From: DASUGC01 sp035606665
Lineage (GTDB): Bacteria; Acidobacteriota; Vicinamibacteria; Vicinamibacterales; SCN-69-37
Reading direction: 5' to 3'
Assembly (NCBI GenBank): GCA_035606665.1
Contig: DATNEY010000021.1
Coordinates: 161,088-225,087 of the forward strand
DNA length: 64,000 bases
A model generated the notes under the pieces. That model saw only the letters and a program-made list of their open reading frames with translations. It was not told where the DNA came from and did no database searches. Position numbers and translations under genes: made by a program. Numbering within the stretch: position 1 is the first letter of the stretch; every line of letters starts with the position of its first letter. Below, piece after piece: positions 25,357 to 34,240 of this stretch.

Positions 25357-25923
25357 ATGTACGGACTGATTCGACGGTCGTTGTGTGTACTAGCGGTCGC
25401 TATCCTGGCGGCGACGCCCGCACTTGCGCAGACCCGTGTGCCGAACAAGGGCATGAACGCGCTCGGACTCTCGCTGGGCTTTGCGCTCCCCGACGATGAG
25501 CTGCTGGAGAACGGGTTGTTCATGGCGGTGAGCGGCGAGCACTACCTGACGCCGCGGCTCTCGATCAGGGGCCAGTTCGGCGGGGCGTTCTTCGACGTGG
25601 TGGGGAACGGACTCGACGGAAAGGTTCAGCCGTGGCACCTGACCGGAAACGCGGTCTACAACTGGGAGCATGGTAAGTGGCATCCGTATGCCGGCGGCGG
25701 TATCGGTTTCTACAAATACCGCTTCGGCGAGGGACCCAACCGCGCTTCAGACAGCAGCTTCGGCGTGAATCTCGGCGGCGGCATCGAGTACTTCTTCACC
25801 CGCACCGACACCATCACCGGCGACCTCACGTTTCACCTGGTCGCAGGCGACGCAGAGTCGTTCATCTTCAGCTACAAGCCGAGGTATTGGACGATCAGCG
25901 GGGGATACAAGAAGTATTTCTAG
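25357..25923 (+). CDS. Outer-membrane beta-barrel protein, OmpA/OmpW-like fold
   Basis: The 188-residue protein has a signal peptide (cleavage likely after ATPALAQ) and alternating hydrophobic strands with aromatic girdles. The last residues (GYKKYF) end in Phe, as in BAM-recognised barrels. It probably forms an 8-stranded barrel in the outer membrane. No ligand can be assigned. A GGGGG-A purine run lies before ATG 25357. It is convergent with citrate synthase. Confidence 0.7.
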   Translation: MYGLIRRSLCVLAVAILAATPALAQTRVPNKGMNALGLSLGFALPDDELLENGLFMAVSGEHYLTPRLSIRGQFGGAFFDVVGNGLDGKVQPWHLTGNAVYNWEHGKWHPYAGGGIGFYKYRFGEGPNRASDSSFGVNLGGGIEYFFTRTDTITGDLTFHLVAGDAESFIFSYKPRYWTISGGYKKYF

Positions 25924-25925
25924 AT

Positions 25926-26004
25926 TTGGCGATCTGGCGATTTGGTGATTGGGTGATTGGGTGATTTGAAATCACCAGATCACCAAATCACAAATCACCA
26001 AATC
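25926..26004. repeat. Hairpin of TTTGGTGA / TCACCAAA units at a convergent junction
   Basis: The left half (25926-25967) repeats GATTTGGCGATC, GATTTGGTGATT and GGGTGATT. The right half (25968-26004) repeats ATCACCAGATC and ATCACCAAATC, and the two halves pair imperfectly. Bases 25968-25991 are identical over 24 bases to 49565-49588 inside imuB. The element fills the gap between the barrel protein and citrate synthase genes. Confidence 0.88.
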
Positions 26005-27291
26005 TCACTGTCTCTTGTCTATCGCCACGTACTGTCTGGTCGCCGCGCCCGTGTAGATCTGCCGCGGGCGCGCGATCTTCTGATCGGCGTCGCGCAGCAT
26101 CTCGTCCCACTGCGCCAGCCAGCCGGCCGTGCGTGGAATCGCGAAGAGCACCGCGAACATGTCCACCGGGAAGCCCATCGCCTGATAGATGAGGCCCGAG
26201 TAGAAATCCACGTTGGGGTACAGCTTGCGTGACACGAAGTAGTCGTCCTCGAGCGCGATGCGCTCGAGCTCGAGGGCGATGTCGAGCAGCGGATTCCTGC
26301 CCGTGACCTCGAAGACCTCGTCGGCCGTCTGCTTGATGATGCGCGCGCGCGGATCGTAGCTCTTGTAGACGCGGTGGCCGAAGCCCATCAGGCGCCCGTC
26401 ACCCTTCTTTACCTTGGTAATGAACTCCGGGACGCGGGAGACCGAGCCGATCTCCTTTAGCATCCGCAGCACGGCCTCGTTGGCGCCGCCGTGGAGCGGG
26501 CCCGCAAGCGCGCCGGCGGCGCCGGCCAGCGCCGAGTACGGATCCGCCTGCGAGCTGCCGATGCCGCGCATCGCACTCGTGCTGCAGTTCTGTTCATGAT
26601 CCGCGTGCAGGATGAACAGAATGTCGAGCGCGCGTTCGAGGACCGGATTCAGCCTGTACTTCAGCTCGGTCATCTTGAACAGCATGCTGAGGAAGTTGCC
26701 GGTAAAACTGAGGTCGTTGTCCGGGTAGACGTACGGCCGGCCGATGCTGTGGCGGTAGGCCCACGCGGCGATCGTGGGCATTTTCGCGATCAACCTGCGG
26801 ATCTGCAGCCGCCGGCCGTCTTCCTGGGCGATGCGCTTGGCGTCCGGGTAGATCGTCGAGAGACAGCCGACCGTCGAGAGGAGGATGCCCATCGGATGGG
26901 CGTCGTACTGAAAGCCCTCCATGAACTTCTTGACGTTCTCGTGCAGCATCGTGTGGAGCGTGATCTCGCGCGTCCACGACTCGAGCTCGGCCTTCGTCGG
27001 CAGCTCGCCGAAGAGGATGAGATACGCCGTTTCGAGGAACGTGCTCTGTTCGGCGAGCTGCTCGATCGGGTACCCGCGGTACTCGAGAACGCCCTTGTCG
27101 CCGTCGATGTAGGTGATCTGGCTGCGGCACGACGCTGTGTTCTGGAACGCCGGGTCGTACGTCATCAGACCGAAGTCCTCGGCGTCGGTCTTGATTTGTC
27201 TGAGGTCCATGGCGCGAATCGCGCCCTGTTCGACGGGAATCGTGTAGGTCTTGCCGGTCCGGTTGTCGGTAATCGTCAGGGTGTCAGCCAT
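26005..27291 (-). CDS. gltA: Citrate synthase (type II)
   Basis: Citrate synthase condenses oxaloacetate and acetyl-CoA at the entry of the citric acid cycle. The 428-residue protein has the catalytic His regions HADHEQNCSTSAMRG and GPLHGGANEAVL and the FGHRVYKSYDPRARI block, with the usual Asp further on. Length and N-terminal domain match the hexameric, NADH-sensitive bacterial type. ATG 27291 is well supported. It is followed by a hairpin repeat, and a small YacG-like gene lies 6 bases upstream on the same strand. Confidence 0.95.
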   Translation of the reverse strand: MADTLTITDNRTGKTYTIPVEQGAIRAMDLRQIKTDAEDFGLMTYDPAFQNTASCRSQITYIDGDKGVLEYRGYPIEQLAEQSTFLETAYLILFGELPTKAELESWTREITLHTMLHENVKKFMEGFQYDAHPMGILLSTVGCLSTIYPDAKRIAQEDGRRLQIRRLIAKMPTIAAWAYRHSIGRPYVYPDNDLSFTGNFLSMLFKMTELKYRLNPVLERALDILFILHADHEQNCSTSAMRGIGSSQADPYSALAGAAGALAGPLHGGANEAVLRMLKEIGSVSRVPEFITKVKKGDGRLMGFGHRVYKSYDPRARIIKQTADEVFEVTGRNPLLDIALELERIALEDDYFVSRKLYPNVDFYSGLIYQAMGFPVDMFAVLFAIPRTAGWLAQWDEMLRDADQKIARPRQIYTGAATRQYVAIDKRQ

Positions 27292-27297
27292 GGGCGG

Positions 27298-27501
27298 TCA
27301 GCTTTCGGGTCTCTCCACCGGCTCCTCGTCATCGGGCATCTCTGCCTCGTCCGGGAGTTGAGGCCGGTCACCCGCGATGCGGTAGTCGCCCTTGAGCCAG
27401 CGGCCAAGGTCGACATCCTTGCACCGCTGGCTGCAGAACGGAGCCCACGGCGCTTCCATCGGTCGCCGGCGGCAATACGCGCACAGCGGACGACAAGCCA
27501 T
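27298..27501 (-). CDS. DNA gyrase inhibitor YacG-like zinc protein
   Basis: This 67-residue protein has CAYC (about 8-11) and CSQRC (about 23-27), the C-X2-C and C-X3-C zinc motif of YacG, followed by KDVDLGRWLKGDYRI, the typical YacG text. Family members bind GyrB and inhibit its DNA binding. The C-terminal 20 residues are acidic, which also fits. It is encoded just before citrate synthase on the same strand. The region upstream (to 27604) holds a TTCGAAG-type hairpin. Confidence 0.8.
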   Translation of the reverse strand: MACRPLCAYCRRRPMEAPWAPFCSQRCKDVDLGRWLKGDYRIAGDRPQLPDEAEMPDDEEPVERPES

Positions 27502-27518
27502 CGGACCATTCTAGCAAG

Positions 27519-27602
27519 AAGTTCGAAGTTCAAAGTTCGAAGTTCGAAGAAAGACGCGGCAGGAACGCCCTTTTCGAACTTCGAACTTCGTACTTCAAAC
27601 TT
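27519..27602. repeat. TTCGAAG-type hairpin repeat between phoU and yacG
   Basis: The left arm (27519-27549) is a run of AAGTTCGAAGTTCAAAG-like units, and the right arm (27573-27602) is its inverted, imperfect copy ending CGTACTTCAAACTT. A 23-base spacer separates them. Both flanking genes are on the minus strand, so the element sits downstream of phoU and upstream of the yacG-like gene. Confidence 0.8.
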
Positions 27603-27604
27603 GA

Positions 27605-28273
27605 TCAGGATTGATGTCTAACGTCCTGCGCCGACACCATGAAAATGACGTCCTCGGCGATGTTGGTGGCGTGGTCGCCGACGCGCTCGAGGTGGCGGGA
27701 AACGAGGATGAGGTCGAGCGAGGCTTTGATCGTGGTCTGGTCCTTCAGCATGTAGCCGAGCAGCTCGCGAAAGACCAGTGACTTCAGCAGGTCGAGCTCA
27801 TCATCTCGTGTGAGCACTCGCTGCGCGAGGGCGAGGTCGCGGCGGACGTAGGCGTCGAGCGCATCCCGCAGCATCTCCTGGGCGATGAGGCCCATGCGCG
27901 GAATGTCGATGAGTTCCTTGACGGGGGGATGCTGCAGGTACCGCGTTGCCGCTTCGGCGATGTTCACCGCCAGGTCGCCGACGCGCTCGAGGTCGGTGTT
28001 GATCTTCACGGCGCCAACGATGGCCCGTAGATCGGTCGCCATCGGCTGCTGAAGCGCGAGGAGCTTGAAGCAGCGGTCGTCGATCTCGATGTGAAGCTGG
28101 TTGACGTCGGCGTCGCCGGTCAGCACGCGGTCGAGCAGTGCCAGGTCACGTTCCACCAGGCCGCGGACGGCGATCTGCAGCCGCTCCTCCGCCGTGCCGC
28201 CCATCTCGAGCAGGCGGGTCTTCAGCTGGCCCAGCTCCTCTTCGAAATGCCGGGCGTGCCGCTCCATTGTCAT
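27605..28273 (-). CDS. phoU: Phosphate-specific transport accessory protein PhoU
   Basis: PhoU links phosphate uptake to PhoR signalling. The 222-residue protein is two three-helix bundles with the duplicated family motifs: AIVGAVKINTDLERVGDLAVNIAE in the first and LVSRHLERVGDHATNIAED in the second, each with the metal-binding Glu/Asp. The gene starts with ATG 28273, overlapping the ppx start-proximal... end by 4 bases, so it is coupled to the polyphosphatase gene. No pst genes are nearby. Confidence 0.94.
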   Translation of the reverse strand: MTMERHARHFEEELGQLKTRLLEMGGTAEERLQIAVRGLVERDLALLDRVLTGDADVNQLHIEIDDRCFKLLALQQPMATDLRAIVGAVKINTDLERVGDLAVNIAEAATRYLQHPPVKELIDIPRMGLIAQEMLRDALDAYVRRDLALAQRVLTRDDELDLLKSLVFRELLGYMLKDQTTIKASLDLILVSRHLERVGDHATNIAEDVIFMVSAQDVRHQS

Positions 28274-29850
28274 CTGGTCACTCTAGCGTGGCGCCTGTTA
28301 CGCGCGCGTTTCGAAGGCGTAAATTCGGCCGCAAACGTGAGGTCCTTGCCGAGCGCCTCCACCAGGGGCGCGGCGTGTCTCACCGCCGCCCACTGCTCGA
28401 GCTCGGCATCGCCCTTGGTGCGCAGCCGAATCGTCAGCGCCTTCTTGCCCGGGGTGATCGTGAACCCGCGGACGACCTGCGTATGACTGCGATCGAGCCC
28501 CTCTGCCAGCCGGACCATGGCGCCGAGAATCTTGACCGTCCTGCGCAGCCGGCCGTTGAGCCGGTTGAAGCCCTCGTGCGATTTCTTCGGCAGTGCTTGG
28601 CGGTGATACCGCGCGATCAGGCCGATGACCTCGACCTCTTCGGGATCGAAGCCACGCAGCTCGCCGTGACGGATCAGATAGTACGAGTGCTTGTGGTGTC
28701 CCTCGTAGCTGATGTGCGATCCGATGTCGTGGAGCAGCGCGCCAAACTCGAGCCACTCGCGCTCGCGCGCGCCGAGCTCGTGCTGGCCCTGGGTGGCGTC
28801 GAAAAGCGCGACCGCCAGCCTGGCCACCTGCCCGGCATGGTCGGGGTGATAGCCGCAGCGCTCCGCGAGCTCGACCACGCTGCGCCGGCGCACATCCGGA
28901 TATCGTTCCGCCGTGCGGATGTGTTTGCTGTTGCGGCGGATGTAGTCGAGGACGAGTCCTTCGCGCAAGGCGAAGTCGCACAGCGTGATCTCGCCGGCGC
29001 CAAGATGGTCGAGCAGCGTTTCGAGCAGAATCGCGCCGACCGGCGCCAGGTCCGCTCTCCGGGGATCGAGTCCGGGCAGCTTGAGCCGGTCCTCGAGCGG
29101 CATCGAGATGAGGCGCTTCCGGAGGCGTCGCAGATCGGCGGCGTGAATGACGACCCGGCGGAGATCGTTTGAGGAGACCGTCGCGTCGCTGCTCGCCACC
29201 GTGCCGAGCGCGAGGATCGTACCGGACGTGCCGATCACCCGGGCGAAGCCCCGCCGGCGGAGCTGCTTCAGGTAGCCGCGCGTCTCCCGGGTGATGTGTC
29301 GCTCGAGCCGCTCGACGTCGCGCCGGGAAAGCGGGTCGTGCTCGGCGAACTTCTCCGCAAGGCGAATCGCGCCGAGCTTGAAACTCCGGCCCGCCTCCAT
29401 CCGCGCGGCCGTCCCGAGCGTGATTTCCACGCTGCCGCCGCCGATATCGATCGTCACCGCGCGATCGGAGCGCGTGCCAACGGCATAGGCCGACGCCAGA
29501 TGGATCAGGCGCGCTTCTTCCGATCCGGAAATCACGCGTACGCGCAGGCCGATCTCGTTCCGCGCACGGGCGATGAAGTCGCCGCCGTTGTCAGCCTCGC
29601 GAACCGCGCTCGTCGCGACCGTCACGATTTCATCGACGCCGTGTGATTCGGCGAGCCGCCGGAATTTCGCGAGCGTCTGCATCGCCGTGGCGATGTTGGC
29701 TTCCGGCAGCCGCCGTTTCGCGAGCGTACCGGAGGCGAGACGGATCATGTCCTTTTCGCGATCGACGACCTCGAACGAGAGATCCGGCCGGATTCGGCAG
29801 ACGATGATGTGGATGGAGTTGCTGCCGATGTCGATGGCCGCGATCCGCAT
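28270..29850 (-). CDS. ppx: Exopolyphosphatase / guanosine pentaphosphate phosphatase (Ppx/GppA) with HD domain
   Basis: The 526-residue enzyme has the ASKHA phosphate loop IDIGSNSIHI at the start, TSAVREADNG, and the second loop IDIGGGSVEIT. The C-terminal half (about 310-520) is an HD-type helical domain (HDIGSHISYEGHHKHSYYL) as in E. coli Ppx. It would release phosphate from polyphosphate or convert pppGpp. It is in an operon with phoU and divergent from the CHAD-SixA pair, a phosphate/polyphosphate grouping. Confidence 0.92.
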   Translation of the reverse strand: MRIAAIDIGSNSIHIIVCRIRPDLSFEVVDREKDMIRLASGTLAKRRLPEANIATAMQTLAKFRRLAESHGVDEIVTVATSAVREADNGGDFIARARNEIGLRVRVISGSEEARLIHLASAYAVGTRSDRAVTIDIGGGSVEITLGTAARMEAGRSFKLGAIRLAEKFAEHDPLSRRDVERLERHITRETRGYLKQLRRRGFARVIGTSGTILALGTVASSDATVSSNDLRRVVIHAADLRRLRKRLISMPLEDRLKLPGLDPRRADLAPVGAILLETLLDHLGAGEITLCDFALREGLVLDYIRRNSKHIRTAERYPDVRRRSVVELAERCGYHPDHAGQVARLAVALFDATQGQHELGAREREWLEFGALLHDIGSHISYEGHHKHSYYLIRHGELRGFDPEEVEVIGLIARYHRQALPKKSHEGFNRLNGRLRRTVKILGAMVRLAEGLDRSHTQVVRGFTITPGKKALTIRLRTKGDAELEQWAAVRHAAPLVEALGKDLTFAAEFTPSKRARNRRHARVTR

Positions 29851-29882
29851 GTGATAGCGTGAAAAGGTCGGTGCCCGACCTT

Positions 29883-30815
29883 ATGCCGCATGCTACCACG
29901 CAGGATGTAACGCCTCTTTCAGCGAGGCTGCGGAAAAACGCCCGCGCGCTGACGGCAGCGGCGCGCCGTGCCGCGCGCGGCGACGCCGGTGGCATCCACA
30001 AGCTGCGCGTTTCGACCCGCCGATTGCGCGAGACCCTGGACGCGGTGTCCGGCTACGACGACGTGACTCGCGATCTCCGCCGGCTTGGCAAGTCCTTCGG
30101 GCCGGTGCGCGAGCTCGACGTCGCCAGAAAGATCCTCGCCAAATCCGCGAAGCGCGAGTCCTGGCCCGCGGTGGTCGTCGCACGCGTCGACGAGTGGTGC
30201 GCGAGACGGCGCGAGCGCGCGTTCGAGGACGCCCGCGCCGTGCTCGAGGAGTTTGGACCGAAGGAGGTTGCGAGCCGGCTCCGCGATGTGGCGGCACAGG
30301 TCGATCGGGAACCCCCGGCAGCCGTCGCCGGCCGTATCCGCCAGGCCGCGAAGGCATTGACAGATGCGATAGCCGAGGCCGGCACCCTCTACGCGCCAGC
30401 GGCGCTCCACGAAGTACGGATTGCCGCCAAGAAGCTCCGGTACAACATTGAGCTCAGTCCGGCCGGCGAGCACGCGCCCGGCACCCTGCGGCGCCTCCGT
30501 GGCATTCAGACGGTGCTGGGATCGATGCACGACCGGGAGGTGCTTCAGCAGTTCGTTCAGGAGGTCGCGACCGAAGCCCGTGATCTCGGTGAGATGGCCA
30601 CGCTGGCCGCGATGGCTCGGACTGTCGAAGCCGCCTGCCGCGGCTGGCACGGGAAGGCGCTCCGGCTTCTGCCCGGTGTGCGCGCGCTTGCCGCGAGCCT
30701 CGCCGCTCGCGCCATTCGGCCGCGCGACGTCGCCCGGCCCGCGCGAGCGAAACGGATGACGCGAATGGCCGGCGAGCCGCGGTCGGGTCGCATCGGCCGG
30801 CGGAGAACTGCCTGA
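29883..30815 (+). CDS. CHAD domain protein
   Basis: CHAD domains are His-rich helical bundles that bind polyphosphate. The protein (310 residues from ATG 29883; GTG 29859 would give 318) shows the two signature blocks: IHKLRVSTRRLRETLDAV, followed by GPVRELDVARKI, and LHEVRIAAKKLRYNIEL, followed by LGSMHDREVLQQF. The C-terminus is strongly basic (RAKRMTRMAGEPRSGRIGRRR) and may bind polyanions. It is divergent from ppx, and its stop overlaps the sixA start by 1 base. Confidence 0.88.
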   Translation: MPHATTQDVTPLSARLRKNARALTAAARRAARGDAGGIHKLRVSTRRLRETLDAVSGYDDVTRDLRRLGKSFGPVRELDVARKILAKSAKRESWPAVVVARVDEWCARRRERAFEDARAVLEEFGPKEVASRLRDVAAQVDREPPAAVAGRIRQAAKALTDAIAEAGTLYAPAALHEVRIAAKKLRYNIELSPAGEHAPGTLRRLRGIQTVLGSMHDREVLQQFVQEVATEARDLGEMATLAAMARTVEAACRGWHGKALRLLPGVRALAASLAARAIRPRDVARPARAKRMTRMAGEPRSGRIGRRRTA

Positions 30816-31309
30816 TGGCCGCGATCTACCTGGTCCGGCACGCCATCGCCGGGGAGCGCGGCCCGAAGTATCCCAATGACGACCTGCGGCCGCTGACGAG
30901 GGAAGGCAAGTCGCGTATGCGGGCGGTGGTCGCCGGCTTCCGCACGCTGGAGCCCGGTTTGGACGTGATTCTCACGAGCCCGCTCGTTCGTGCGGAGGGG
31001 ACCGCCAGGATTCTTCAGGCGGGCCTGAAGGGCGAGACGCCGATGGAGATCTGCGAGGAGCTCCGGCCAGATAACGACCCCGAGGATGTCGTCGTCGCGC
31101 TCAGCCGGTTCAAGAAGGCGGCTTCAGTGGCGCTCGTCGGTCACGAGCCGGATCTCGGTCAGCTTGCCGCCTGGCTCATCGGCGCCGCCGAACCCATCCT
31201 GTTCAAGAAGGGCGGCATCTGCCGCATCGACGTCACCGCTCTGCCACCGAAGCCGCCAGGACGATTGATCTGGCACGCCACGCCGAAGATGCTTCGCGGA
31301 CTCGCATAA
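30815..31309 (+). CDS. sixA: Phosphohistidine phosphatase SixA
   Basis: The 164-residue protein starts with YLVRHAIAGERG, the histidine-phosphatase RHG-type motif (R8, H9). The second His lies in LVGHEPDL, and the PLVRAEGTARI stretch completes the SixA-type active site. SixA removes phosphate from phosphohistidine proteins. Translation is probably coupled to the CHAD gene (TGATG overlap). A nearly perfect hairpin repeat follows the stop, before the convergent glgC. Confidence 0.9.
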   Translation: MAAIYLVRHAIAGERGPKYPNDDLRPLTREGKSRMRAVVAGFRTLEPGLDVILTSPLVRAEGTARILQAGLKGETPMEICEELRPDNDPEDVVVALSRFKKAASVALVGHEPDLGQLAAWLIGAAEPILFKKGGICRIDVTALPPKPPGRLIWHATPKMLRGLA

Positions 31310-31394
31310 CAACCTACAACCAACAACCTGCAACCAACAATTGCACGGAGGCGCTCCGTGTCCTCCAATTGCTGGTTGTAGGTTGCAGGTTGAA
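31310..31394. repeat. Hairpin of CAACCTGCAACC units at a convergent junction
   Basis: The left arm (about 31311-31343) has ACAACCTACAACC and ACCTGCAACCAACAATTG. The right arm (about 31366-31392) is its inverted copy. An inner perfect hairpin CACGGAG (31344-31350) and CTCCGTG (31354-31360) closes the loop. The same sequence family is inserted in dnaE2 at 53789-53869. Confidence 0.88.
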
Positions 31395-32648
31395 TCAAAC
31401 GACCGTGCCGGGTTTTACCACGCCGCCCTTCGGCACAATGATGATGCCGCTGCGAATGTGGTACCCGTCGCCGTCCGCGTTTTCGATGCCGCGCTCGTTG
31501 GTGAGGCGCACGTTGTCACCGATGCGCGCGTTCTTGTCCACGATGACCTTGTCCAGCACCGCGCCCTTGCCGATCCCGAGCGGCAGGTCTGACTGCGATT
31601 CGTCGAAGTAGTCGGCCCCGAGCAGGATCGATCGGGAGATCTTCGACCCGTGCCGCACCGCCGCGCGGATGCCGACGATGCTGCTGCGGACTTCGCAGGT
31701 ATCGAGGTATGCGCCCTCGGCGACGAGCGACTCGTCCAGCTGGCAGTCGTGCAGGCGTGCCGCGGGCAGGAAGCGCGGGTGCGTGTAGATCGGCCGTTTC
31801 GGGTGGAAGAAATTGAACGGCGCGCCACGACGGGTCAGCATCAGGTTCACGTCGTAGAACGACTGCACGGTTCCGACGTCGGCCCAGAAGCCCCGGTAGA
31901 GGTACGGGTGCACCCGATGGGTCGCGAGCGCCTGCGGGATGACCTCGCGGCCGAAATCCACCGCGGTCGTGCTCGCGAGCACGTCGTACAACACTTCGCG
32001 CGAGAACACGTAGATACCCATCGACGCGACGAAGGGCTTGTCCTGCGTGAGCTCGCCGATGGGCGAGAAGCGCGGCGCGCTCGATCCCATCTCCGCGAGC
32101 CGTTCCGGTTTCGGTTTCTCCTCGAAGCCGCTGACGTGCCCGTTGGCGTCGAACAGGAAAATCCCCATCTGCGACGCGTCTTCCGTCGGCACCGGCTGCG
32201 CGGCGATCGTGATGTCCGCGTTGCTGTCGATGTGCGCGTCGATGAGCTCCGTGAAGTCCATGCGGTAGATGTGATCCCCCGCAAGAATCAGGAAGTACTC
32301 GGCGTCGGCGTCGCGGAAGTGCCGCGTGGCCTGGCGCACGGCGTCGGCCGTCCCCTGGAACCACTTCTCGCCCTCGGGCGTCTGCTCGGCGGCGAGCACC
32401 TCGACGAAGCCGTCCGAGAACATGTCGAGGTGGTACGTCTTCGCGATGTGCCGGTTGAGCGACGCCGAGTTGAACTGCGTGAGCACGTAGATCCGGGTGA
32501 GTCCGGCGTGCAGGCAGTTGCTCAACGGAATGTCGATCAGCCGGTACTTGCCGCCGATCGGGACCGCCGGCTTGGATCGCAGGTGCGTCAGCGGGAACAG
32601 GCGCGTGCCGCGGCCGCCCCCAAGGACGATCGTCAGGACGTCGTTCAT
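31395..32648 (-). CDS. glgC: Glucose-1-phosphate adenylyltransferase
   Basis: GlgC makes ADP-glucose for glycogen. The 417-residue protein begins with the nucleotidyltransferase signature LGGGRGTRLFPLT and KPAVPIGGKYRLIDIPLSN. The middle has DHIYRMDF with the catalytic Asp and FEEKPK, and a left-handed helix C-terminal domain follows (VRSSIVG, RIGDNVRLTNERG). No glgA or glgB is in the window. It is encoded downstream of an orphan OmpR-type regulator on the same strand, with a GC hairpin between. Confidence 0.95.
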   Translation of the reverse strand: MNDVLTIVLGGGRGTRLFPLTHLRSKPAVPIGGKYRLIDIPLSNCLHAGLTRIYVLTQFNSASLNRHIAKTYHLDMFSDGFVEVLAAEQTPEGEKWFQGTADAVRQATRHFRDADAEYFLILAGDHIYRMDFTELIDAHIDSNADITIAAQPVPTEDASQMGIFLFDANGHVSGFEEKPKPERLAEMGSSAPRFSPIGELTQDKPFVASMGIYVFSREVLYDVLASTTAVDFGREVIPQALATHRVHPYLYRGFWADVGTVQSFYDVNLMLTRRGAPFNFFHPKRPIYTHPRFLPAARLHDCQLDESLVAEGAYLDTCEVRSSIVGIRAAVRHGSKISRSILLGADYFDESQSDLPLGIGKGAVLDKVIVDKNARIGDNVRLTNERGIENADGDGYHIRSGIIIVPKGGVVKPGTVV

Positions 32649-32737
32649 CGCCAGCGATTGTAGTCGCAGCGAACGAACGGCAGCGAGTGAGCCGCCGGAG
32701 CGGAGCGGGGAGGGAGGGGCCCCGCGAGCGAACGGCG

Positions 32738-32768
32738 CCGGGGGGGCCGGCGGGGCGAAGCCCCCCGG
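32738..32768. terminator. GC-rich hairpin downstream of the orphan response regulator
   Basis: GGGGC (32752-32756) pairs with GCCCC (32760-32764) around GAA, with flanking CCGG pairs; a longer alternative stem uses the G-run at 32738-32746. On the minus strand it follows the stop of the regulator at 32772. There is no clear T-tract, so terminator activity is a guess. Confidence 0.45.
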
Positions 32769-32771
32769 CTG

Positions 32772-33464
32772 CTATTCGACAAATCGATAGCCGAGGCCGA
32801 CCACCGTTTCGATCTGCCGTCCCGCCATGCCGAGCTTCGAGCGCAGACGTCCGACGTGCACGTCCACCGATCGCGTCTCGATCGACTGGTCGTAGCCCCA
32901 GACACGCACGAGCAGGCGGTCGCGTGTCAGGACGCGGTTGCGGTTCTCGACGAGGCACCGAAGCAGGTCGAACTCGCGGCGGGTGAGCCGCACGGGATCG
33001 CCGTCGACCGTGACGGAGACCGCATCGAAGTCGGCGACCAGGTGCGCGCCCTTGTAGAGCGACATTGCCGCCTGCGGTGTCCCGGACTTGCGTCTCAGCA
33101 CCGCGCGCACCCGCGCCGCGAGCTCGCGCGGGCTGAACGGTTTGGTGATGTAGTCGTCGGCGCCGAGGTCCAGCCCGAGCACCCGATCCGGCTCGTCCGT
33201 CCTCGCCGTGAGCATGATGATCGGCAGTTGCGAGCTCGCCGGCCGCGACCGCAGGATGCGGCAGACCTCGGTGCCGTCCAGTCCCGGGAGGTTGAGGTCG
33301 AGGATGAGCAGATCGGGCGGCGTTTTCGATACCGACTGGAGCGCCGCCGCGCCCGAGGCCACGATTTCCACGTCCGTGTCGCCGCCGCGTTCGAGCGCGT
33401 GTTTCACGAGGTTCGCAACGTCGATCTCATCTTCGACAACCATGATGCGGGAAGCAGTAGCCAT
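32772..33464 (-). CDS. OmpR/PhoB-family response regulator (orphan)
   Basis: The 230-residue protein has a receiver domain (VVEDEIDVANL, phospho-acceptor D56 in ILDLNLPG, KPFS) and a C-terminal winged-helix DNA-binding domain (about 135-228, with RLTRREFDLLRCLVENR and SVDVHVGRLRSKLG). No kinase is adjacent. It is divergent from the DUF47-pit genes, with a 152-base gap, so it may control phosphate uptake; its similarity to PhoB supports this. The start is the second ATG (33464); ATG 33467 is equally possible. Confidence 0.85.
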   Translation of the reverse strand: MATASRIMVVEDEIDVANLVKHALERGGDTDVEIVASGAAALQSVSKTPPDLLILDLNLPGLDGTEVCRILRSRPASSQLPIIMLTARTDEPDRVLGLDLGADDYITKPFSPRELAARVRAVLRRKSGTPQAAMSLYKGAHLVADFDAVSVTVDGDPVRLTRREFDLLRCLVENRNRVLTRDRLLVRVWGYDQSIETRSVDVHVGRLRSKLGMAGRQIETVVGLGYRFVE

Positions 33465-33557
33465 CACACTGATGTCGAGCCTACGGGCTGGGCATTACTC
33501 CCGCGTCATGGCGGGGTTAAATGTGAGTTACGCGCGACTTTTGCCGGTGTGCAATTC

Positions 33558-33573
33558 GTTACTATCCGGTTAC
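33558..33573 (+). promoter_or_regulatory. Possible PhoB-type operator: GTTAC direct repeat with 11-base period
   Basis: GTTAC occurs at 33558-33562 and 33569-33573, exactly 11 bases apart, and again at 33527-33531. PhoB boxes are two or more direct repeats with an 11-base period. The pair lies 12 bases upstream of TATCAT (33585-33590), a likely -10 box for the DUF47 gene, at the -35 position. Match to known consensus is limited. Confidence 0.4.
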
Positions 33574-33584
33574 ATTTTGTTTGC

Positions 33585-33590
33585 TATCAT
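33585..33590 (+). promoter_or_regulatory. Candidate extended -10 box of the DUF47-pit operon
   Basis: TTTGCTATCAT carries an extended -10 (TG-N-TATCAT). Transcription would begin near 33597, leaving a leader of about 20 bases before ATG 33617. It sits directly after the GTTAC repeats. Confidence 0.5.
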
Positions 33591-33616
33591 TTCGCTCCGG
33601 CGAGGCCCGCCAACGA

Positions 33617-34234
33617 ATGAAATTCAGCCTCTATCCCCGCGACGAACAGTTCTTCGATCTCTTCAACAAGATGGCCGATGAAATCAAGACGGCTGCGGGC
33701 TTGCTGGAGGGGATGCTCGCCCAGGACCCGCCGGACTTGGTGCAGGTCGACATCATCAAGGACATCGAGCACCGGTGTGATGCGCTGACGCACGACACGA
33801 TTCAGCGCCTGCACCGTACCTTCGTGACGCCCTTCGATCGCGAGGATCTCTATTCCTTGGCGTCGTCGCTCGACAACGTCATGGATCGCATCGATGCCGC
33901 GGCCGCGATCGTCAGACTGTACCGCATCGACAAGATTCCGACCGGCGCGCGCGAGCTCACCCGCACCGTGTCGCAGTCGGCCGATCGCCTGCACTCCGCG
34001 CTCGAATCGCTGAAGGCGAAGACGCCCGTCCAGCCGCATGCGGTCGAGATCAACCGGCTCGAGAACGAAGCGGATCGCGCCTATCAGCGTGCGATTCAGG
34101 AACTGTTCGATACCGAGTCGGATCCGATCAAGATCATCAAGCTGAAGGAACTGCTCGACATGCTCGAGCAGGTCACGGATGCCTGCGAGGACGTCGCCAA
34201 CGTCATCGAAGGCGTCGTCGTAAAGCACGGATAG
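33617..34234 (+). CDS. DUF47 (PhoU-like) accessory protein of the Pit transporter
   Basis: The 205-residue, all-helical protein has the DUF47 text FYPRDE-like start (KFSLYPRDEQFFDLF), KDIEHRCDALTHDTIQRLHRTFVTPFDREDL, and EQVTDACEDVANVIEGVVVKHG. Members are encoded next to Pit phosphate transporters and are thought to gate or regulate them. ATG 33617 is chosen since it matches the family start; the frame upstream to 33581 has no support. It lies 6 bases before pit. Confidence 0.9.
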   Translation: MKFSLYPRDEQFFDLFNKMADEIKTAAGLLEGMLAQDPPDLVQVDIIKDIEHRCDALTHDTIQRLHRTFVTPFDREDLYSLASSLDNVMDRIDAAAAIVRLYRIDKIPTGARELTRTVSQSADRLHSALESLKAKTPVQPHAVEINRLENEADRAYQRAIQELFDTESDPIKIIKLKELLDMLEQVTDACEDVANVIEGVVVKHG

Positions 34235-34240
34235 GCGATC